Origin: Chrysoperla carnea
Taxonomy: Eukaryota; Arthropoda; Insecta; Neuroptera; Chrysopidae
DNA: 64,000 nt
Assembly (NCBI RefSeq): GCF_905475395.1
Contig: NC_058338.1
Location: forward strand, 5,160,935 to 5,224,934
Direction: 5' to 3'
Part shown: piece after piece, positions 58,201 through 64,000 of the stretch
How positions within the stretch are numbered: position 1 is the stretch's first letter
Layout of the letters: each line of letters begins with the position of its first letter
Made by a program: the position numbers and the translations under genes
The notes under the pieces: generated by a model
Seen by the model: only the letters and a program-made list of their open reading frames with translations
Databases searched by the model: none
Told to the model about the DNA's origin: nothing

Positions 58201-60711
58201 AGAGAATTAGCTAATTTTCAAAGCTCAGCAACTGTACCTGAATCTAAAAGTGTAAGTGTGCAATCCGAAGAAACCAAAACTTCCAACAAACCAAAAAGAA
58301 AAATTATTAAAAAATCTAGTGAATCAATTCGTAGTTCCTTAAAAACAAAACCGACAGAAGTTTCTACGAAAGCAAAGAAAAGTGAAAGTCGTGAGTCCAC
58401 TAAAAGTCGTACATCAGGATCGGAACAGTCAACGCGAATTTCAAGTGAGCATTCAGATAAAAATGAAGAATCGAATCAAACTTTAGATAAAATACCAACG
58501 AAACAATCAACAGAAGAACTTATAGCGGAAAAAGAGAAAATAATTGATTTAAGAGCCGCTGCAGGAGGATCTGCAACCGCGCTACAAAATTTACCAAGTG
58601 AAATAAAAATTTTAGTACAAAAAGATTCTGAGAAACCTGTTAATATAAAATTACCCGATTCCAAAAATAATATGAAAACTGGTGACGATGTGGGAAGTGG
58701 AATTCAAATAATAATTAAATTAAATGATAATCAAAGTGCTCCAATTACGACGGACATCGAACAAATTACAAGTGGAACAAACACTCAAAGTGTTCCTACT
58801 AAAATTGCTGCTACTTCACCAGAAATTAAATGGGTTTCAGCTCTTGAGAAAAAACCTGAGATGAAAGAAAGTTCGACTAGCACCTCCTATTTTAGTCCAC
58901 CGGTTTTATTTTCAGTGGCCAGAGAGGATAAATTTCCATCAAATAAGAAAAAAATTGCTTCAAGGGAGAAAATTCCTGAACATCCAATACCTCCACAACC
59001 TAAAATTCGTACTACAGGATTTCGAACTTCAGATATTTCGACACCAAATCAAAAATTGGATGATAAAACGAAAGAGTTAATCCAAAAATTACTAACAATG
59101 TCCAGAGGTAGCATCGATCGATTGGAAGTAAGTTCAAGTGATGTATGTACCCCGGACTTAAAAGTTATACAAACTCGAGAGAATTTAGAAAATTTCCTTT
59201 CCGATGCCGATGAAACACTTCTAAATGAACTTTTCCAAATGACTGGAAACAGTTCAGAATTAAAAACTGAATCCGAACGAAGTAAATCATCCACCTTGGA
59301 ATCAATAGCATCCCCAGAACCATTACTTCAAGAAGGATATACTGAAGTGATGAAATTCTGTACGCAAAGAATTGGTAAATTAACAGAATTGATCGATCAA
59401 ATTCGAAAAGAACAGATTAATCCATTTTCATATAACCCAGAAACCACAGCTCAAACCTCATATTTACGACTTCCATCGTCCCCGGATCCTTCGACAAAAG
59501 AACAATCTGGAGAGAAACAAGTAAGTTCTTTTAAAGATATTCTAGGCGTGAAACCTGTGCAATCGAATATACAATCAAGTACCGAAGGCTTATTGAACGA
59601 AAGCTATTTTGGAATTCAACTCCGGCATCCATTACAACAAACGAACTTACAAATGTTTCAAAGTCAAAGTTCATATGAAACTAAAAAGGATTGTGAAGAT
59701 GAAGAAAATGGTTATCCTACCCAAAGTAGCAGTAATTCTCGCGAACAGCATGAATCAAGTGCAACTACTAGCAGTTCTTCTGGCATGGAAAATGGAAGAA
59801 AAGTGGTTAAGAAACCCTTACCAACAGTGGTTCAATGTTCTCAGAAGTACAACGTGGATATTGCCGGTGCTCCAGCTAAAGAACTATCAACAATTTTGGA
59901 AGACACATCTCGAAATGTTGAAACATTGGCGCAAAATTTACAAGCAACAAAAATTGATGATCAAGAAGAACATAAGACGTCATCATCTTCAGAAACATCT
60001 GAGGAACAACATGTAAGTATCGATCCACAATCTGCTTCGTACTTAAACCAATTTCACTCAATACCCGATGTCTCACAAAGTACTTCTTCTAAAGTTTTTA
60101 TGGAATTAAGTAGTACTAATAATGTGTTGCAAAGTTTGGATTCGAAATTAGGTGTTTCTCAAATAAGCAATAATTCATCTTCATCGGATAGTTTAGATGA
60201 AGCGTTAAAACAATTGGGTTTGGGATGGGCGATCACCACTTTACGTAAGACCCAACAAACAATGCAATTAAGTTCATCAAGTTCATCGAATTCATCGAAA
60301 AATGTAAGTAAACGTAAACCTAATTTATCTGATACGAACGTAAGCTTAAAAGATTTATTACGACAACAGCATAAACGGCAATTATTACAAACGACAATTG
60401 AATCGAGTTCAACATCAATTGAAAGTTTTGAAATTTCACCAACGATTAAAAAATTACTCGAATATTTACCATCAACATCAAAATTGCCAGAACAAATTCT
60501 AAAAGAATTCAATAAACCGGATGAACCTGGTGGTCGAACATCGACACCAGTGAATTTGAAACGAAATTCTGTACCTGATTTTATTATGAATCAATCGGAT
60601 GATATTTCGCTGATAAAAAAACCAAATAGTTTGGATAGTTTTTTGAGTTTAACAATGCCAGATTGCTCTTTGGATGTTAGTAAAACAATGCAACGAAGTG
60701 TTAGCAGTTGA
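55300..60711 (+). CDS. CEP295: CEP295/Ana1-like centriole protein
   Basis: CEP295 (Drosophila Ana1) acts in centriole elongation and centriole-to-centrosome conversion. Three exons: 55300-55425, 56160-57159 and 57443-60711, phases 0 and 1; 1464 aa. The N-terminus is the best-conserved part: a charged coiled-coil region leads to NLHQQYDECLGNIGEAHRLA (about residues 87-106), matching the GEGHRQA block of vertebrate CEP295. Then come Lys-rich stretches, a short degenerate SRPFESSRPYETSRP repeat, another basic coiled coil (LERQRQFEAKRRGREALERE), and a long Ser/Thr-rich low-complexity C-terminus. Exon 3 alone is 3.27 kb with an unbroken frame. It is transcribed divergently from GCP3, another centrosome gene. 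Intron 1 contains a LINE 3' end. Assignment rests on the N-terminal region. Confidence 0.85.
55575..56120 (+). mobile_element. LINE ORF2 3' end and UTR
   Basis: The frame 55611-56024 encodes the region after RNase H of a LINE ORF2: TVVAAITGHWLGVKHAERLG, then the Cys/His motif C-RSC-(x)-MSHILCHCPAL, ending FLNSSKWFME. The 3' UTR ends ccaggacagccactcgaacc. This is a 5'-truncated insertion in CEP295 intron 1. It is the longest of the related pieces in the window. Confidence 0.85.
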
Positions 60712-62366
60712 TCAAAATTTTGTACCAAAATTTTTTTGTTAAATTTTGAAAATTATTTTATTTATTTTGAAAACCATAGACTTATAATAACTTTTGAATA
60801 TGAGTATGCACTTTTAAAAGTACCTGTATTAATCCTAAATTAAAACCTTGACATCTTAGGAATTTGGATGTCGATATTCATTTGTTATTATAAATCCATG
60901 GAGAAAACTTAATTTTAAATCAACCTATAAATACAACGATTTGTAAGTGTCTAAATTTAACTTAAGTACTTTTATCCAGTCAAATTAGTCCATAAAATAT
61001 AAGCAAGGTTACAAAAATTCCCATAGAGCTAGAGCTAAATATGATTACGAGAAGTATTACGATTTAAACAACAAATCATTGTGTTTATAGAATAGACTTT
61101 ATCATAAATGGGCTACTGATCCTCTTATAAGCTCCAGCAAACGCGTATTTTTCAATTAGAAAAAGCGTGTTAGTTTATTAATAGTACAAAGTTAAATAAT
61201 AATGACAATTACCCGATATTTTCACATCTGGATATGAAGAAATTGGGTTTAAAAATTTTTTATTAATATTTTTATTTTAATCCTGGATTTATTTTCATCC
61301 TTTATTTTTAGAAAGTAAACGTCCTAATACCCATTCCATTTCAATAATAGTTGTGTGTTTATAAATAAAAATATATTTTAATTAAATCTTTTATAAAATT
61401 ATAAGCAATTGAATTATTTATTTCATTCTAATAAAAACTCACCTAATCCAGCTTTACGAAAATTGAAGAATGGTATAATTTTTGACTTTGAACTCGAATA
61501 ACTTTTTTTTACCGATCGTAGCGGGACTTAGATATAAATTGGTTTCAAGATTAAACGCAGACAAATCCAACGACACCAAAATCATAAAATTTTAATGAAT
61601 AGAACAGAAGATATGAGCCTAAACGCAAAAAAAGTCATTTTCCAAGATGACGGCGAAAGGGTTAATTTCGCGAATACGCAAAATCAGATTTAAGATCTAC
61701 AAACAACCCCCTAACGAATGAATGAATAAAAACTTTTGAGCCAGCCTGTCACTGCACTGGATGATAAGATGAAAAAGTAAAATTTGAAATAAAATACAAA
61801 TACTTTTCTTAAAAAAAACGTTTAATGTCTAAAAATTGGCAGATTTAAACATAAATTAATTTACAACTTAATTAAACGAAATATATTTAAATTAAAAAAA
61901 TGTGTTTTACGTCATTTACGAAAATGTGAATATAAAAAATGAAAGTTAAAATATGGATTGAAAAAATAATCCAAAATGATAAAAAAAATTGACCAGATAT
62001 GTTTAATTTTTGGTATATTTAAATATATAAATAAAATTTATGCAATTATTATAGGCATTCGAAAATAAAATCGGATACTTTTAGCTGTCTCATCACAGAA
62101 CAAAGTTAATTTATAATGACGTCATTAATGCCCTAATATGCACATTTATGTCCCAGCCAGGATAGTTTTTAAAAAATATGATAAATCTTGAATCGAGTTA
62201 GAGGCGGATTATCCATAAGGCAAAGTAGGCACGTTCCTACAGCCGCAATGTTACAAATACGCAACCATTGGTTGGTCGTCTAAGAATTTATTGACATTAA
62301 TGACACAATTATACGGAAAAAAAATTTGAATTATGCAAGAATCTTCGTTCGTTTAAACGTTCAGAT
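60712..62366. other. Convergent intergenic region between CEP295 and EXTL3
   Basis: AT-rich. AATAAA at 61364-61369 may end the CEP295 transcript. Near 62205-62255 a short stretch (gaggcggattatccataagg, caaagtaggcacgttc) resembles the hAT end at 34124, possibly a decayed relative. No gene is seen. Confidence 0.45.
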
Positions 62367-62372
62367 TTTATT
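62367..62372 (-). promoter_or_regulatory. AATAAA signal for EXTL3
   Basis: Minus-strand AATAAA about 110 bp past the stop codon at 62480; probable poly(A) signal. Confidence 0.5.
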
Positions 62373-62479
62373 CTCAAATGCATATAAATGAAATTTTCAT
62401 ACATATCATAAAAATTGTTCAAATATCATCCATCCAAACGTGTCAAAACATTTTTTCAAACGCGACAAACACAATAGTC

Positions 62480-64000
62480 TCATATAAATTTAAAGCATTT
62501 TTGTTTATCATGAGGTATTCTTGTTTTAAACAAAATCGAATCGGCACGATATTGTGTATTCAACAATGGTGTATAACCGAACACCTGCAAAAAATAAAAC
62601 ATATTAGCAATCTAAGAGGTTAGTATAAACATCTATGATAAAAATATACAGAATGTTTCTTAATTGTTCCTCATTTTTCAAGGATTAGTCAAAGCAAAAT
62701 AGTTTAAAATTTTAAATAATTCTCCCGTCTGGTTTTTTAACTGGATAATTAGGAGAACAGTAGTAGTTTTTAAGAAAACATACTTTGGAAAATGTAGAAA
62801 ATAGAACTTAAAAACTACAATTTTTCTCCTTATTATCCCGTTGAAAAGTCGGACGTCATAATTATTTTATAATCTGAGGTATTTTCTTACGTATTCACTG
62901 CAGTAATGATTCAGATATTGTAATAGTAACAGGAATTAGCTATGTGTTGCCTCCCAAAAGTCAGGAATAATTATTCCGAAACACTCTGTAGATAAATAAA
63001 ACTTACCTGTGTGAAAAAATTTATACATTTATGTCTCTCCTGAAAATGTGTATCATCTTCAGACAACGAAACGGGACAGCCTGGACATCGAAACGTCCAA
63101 CGTGATGTAACTTTAACCGGTGGTTTACGGGTAATGTGTGATACTAGGAAATTCATAGCAATATCCTCACAATTCATATATTCATCCACTTTATCTCGAA
63201 TAGCTTGCGGTAACCAATGCCAATACATATACATGTAATATTTATGGACGAATGCGGCTCCCGTTAACACCATACTAAATTCACAACTATAATTTGAATT
63301 GTACAACCAACTATTTTGATAATTTAAATCCCATGCATGAAATCGCCCTGGAAAACCAACAACACGATCGCGATGTTCACGCCACACACGAAAACCGAAT
63401 ATAATTTCATCGTGTCGCAAATGGGCATCATCGTCAACAGATAAAACTGCTTCAGTTTCGATTATATCTAACGGTAAGAAACGATTATTTAAACTATTCC
63501 GTGATGCTTTCACAACTGATACAGGCACACCGATGTCAGGCCATCGTAAATCTTCTAGTGGGGGTCGAAGTGAATTCCAGATAACGACAACTTTATTTAA
63601 GTATGGTAAGCCACGTAAACGGCCTATTGAGTTGATTAGAACTTGTTCACGTTCATAAGTGAGCATGACGACAGTGAATTGTTCTCGAGGACTGTTACCA
63701 CCCAATGATTCACAAAATTCTTTCCCAGCGCCCCCGGCTCCTTTACCAATAGGTCGAAATCCTATTTCTGAACCTAAAAAATAAATAATATGGAATTAGT
63801 GGTCTAAAAATATTTTCTCTTTAGGAGGAGTGTAGTGAATTTCGGCACAAGCTTATTATAATGTTGAGAAAATAACACCGATTAATTCATTTTACTCCTA
63901 AACTTACCTATAAACTTTGCATCTGAAGGCAATAATATATCGAACGGTAATTGCGGATAAAGATGAAACGGATCTCCCCAATCATTCCATATTTCATGAC
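62480..64000 (-). CDS. EXTL3: Exostosin-like 3 (EXTL3/botv), C-terminal part
   Basis: EXTL3 is a Golgi/ER type II membrane glycosyltransferase that adds the first alpha-GlcNAc in heparan sulfate synthesis. Three exons are visible: 64000-63908 (cut by the window edge), 63773-63007 and 62584-62480, about 320 codons. The sequence reads [10 protein letters not shown], then [27 protein letters not shown], the metal-binding [68 protein letters not shown] and the Cys-rich [10 protein letters not shown]. This is the GT64 domain. The last exon, [20 protein letters not shown] to KCFKFI, matches the vertebrate C-terminus almost residue for residue. Donor ACACAG|GTAAGT and acceptor TTTTTGCAG fit. The N-terminal exostosin domain and membrane anchor lie outside the window. 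Confidence 0.95.

Noticed and set aside
59609-60016. 135-codon frame overlapping CEP295 exon 3, also seen at 54043-54390
   Set aside because: It is the +1 shadow frame of the CEP295 coding sequence; its presence in both places only reflects the duplicated DNA.

Overview
The window looks like AT-rich nuclear DNA of an arthropod, most likely an insect. Genes have short GT-AG introns, insect-type AATAAA signals and proteins of ordinary animal families. The space between exons is packed with small transposon debris: hAT-type MITEs with 8-bp target duplications, TA-flanked foldback elements, a tRNA-derived SINE and fragments of one RNase H-bearing LINE. No bacterial, CRISPR or viral features were recognised. 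All exon models below were built by eye from splice sites, phase and family similarity. No alignment software was run.

Layout. 0-3.3 kb: palindromic repeats and a SINE. 3.3-7.0 kb (minus): an unrecognised candidate gene for a very basic Arg/Ser-rich protein, incomplete at its 3' end. 9.3-12.6 kb (minus): a complete SLC19A (reduced folate/thiamine carrier family) gene of three exons, 444 aa. 15.5-19.5 kb (minus): malic enzyme A, nine exons, 643 aa. 28.6-46.0 kb (plus): malic enzyme B, nine exons, 642 aa, with one intron of about 11.4 kb full of transposons. The two malic enzymes are head-to-head paralogues with nearly superimposable exons. 48.0-53.8 kb (minus): gamma-tubulin complex component 3, eleven exons, 855 aa. 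55.3-60.7 kb (plus): a CEP295/Ana1-like centriole protein, three exons, 1464 aa. 62.5-64.0 kb (minus): the C-terminal part of EXTL3/botv, a heparan sulfate glycosyltransferase, running off the window.

The most unusual structure lies between the divergent GCP3 and CEP295 genes. It is a 955-bp element with 79-bp terminal inverted repeats flanked by TA. It carries a 686-bp, gapless, about 98% identical copy of part of CEP295 exon 3, taken from 5.6 kb downstream. This looks like a recent capture of a host gene fragment by a TIR transposon (Pack-type), landing about 150 bp upstream of the GCP3 start codon. Other points of interest: a hAT transposon inserted exactly in the B box of a tRNA-like gene; a GC-AG intron and a private intron in malic enzyme A; an intron-split AUG near the N-terminus of malic enzyme B; and a 28-bp perfect RNA hairpin inside a larger palindrome.

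Functional grouping: malic enzymes A and B give pyruvate and NAD(P)H, both possibly mitochondrial from their N-termini. GCP3 and CEP295 both act at the centrosome or centriole and share one intergenic region. SLC19A and EXTL3 have no evident link to their neighbours.
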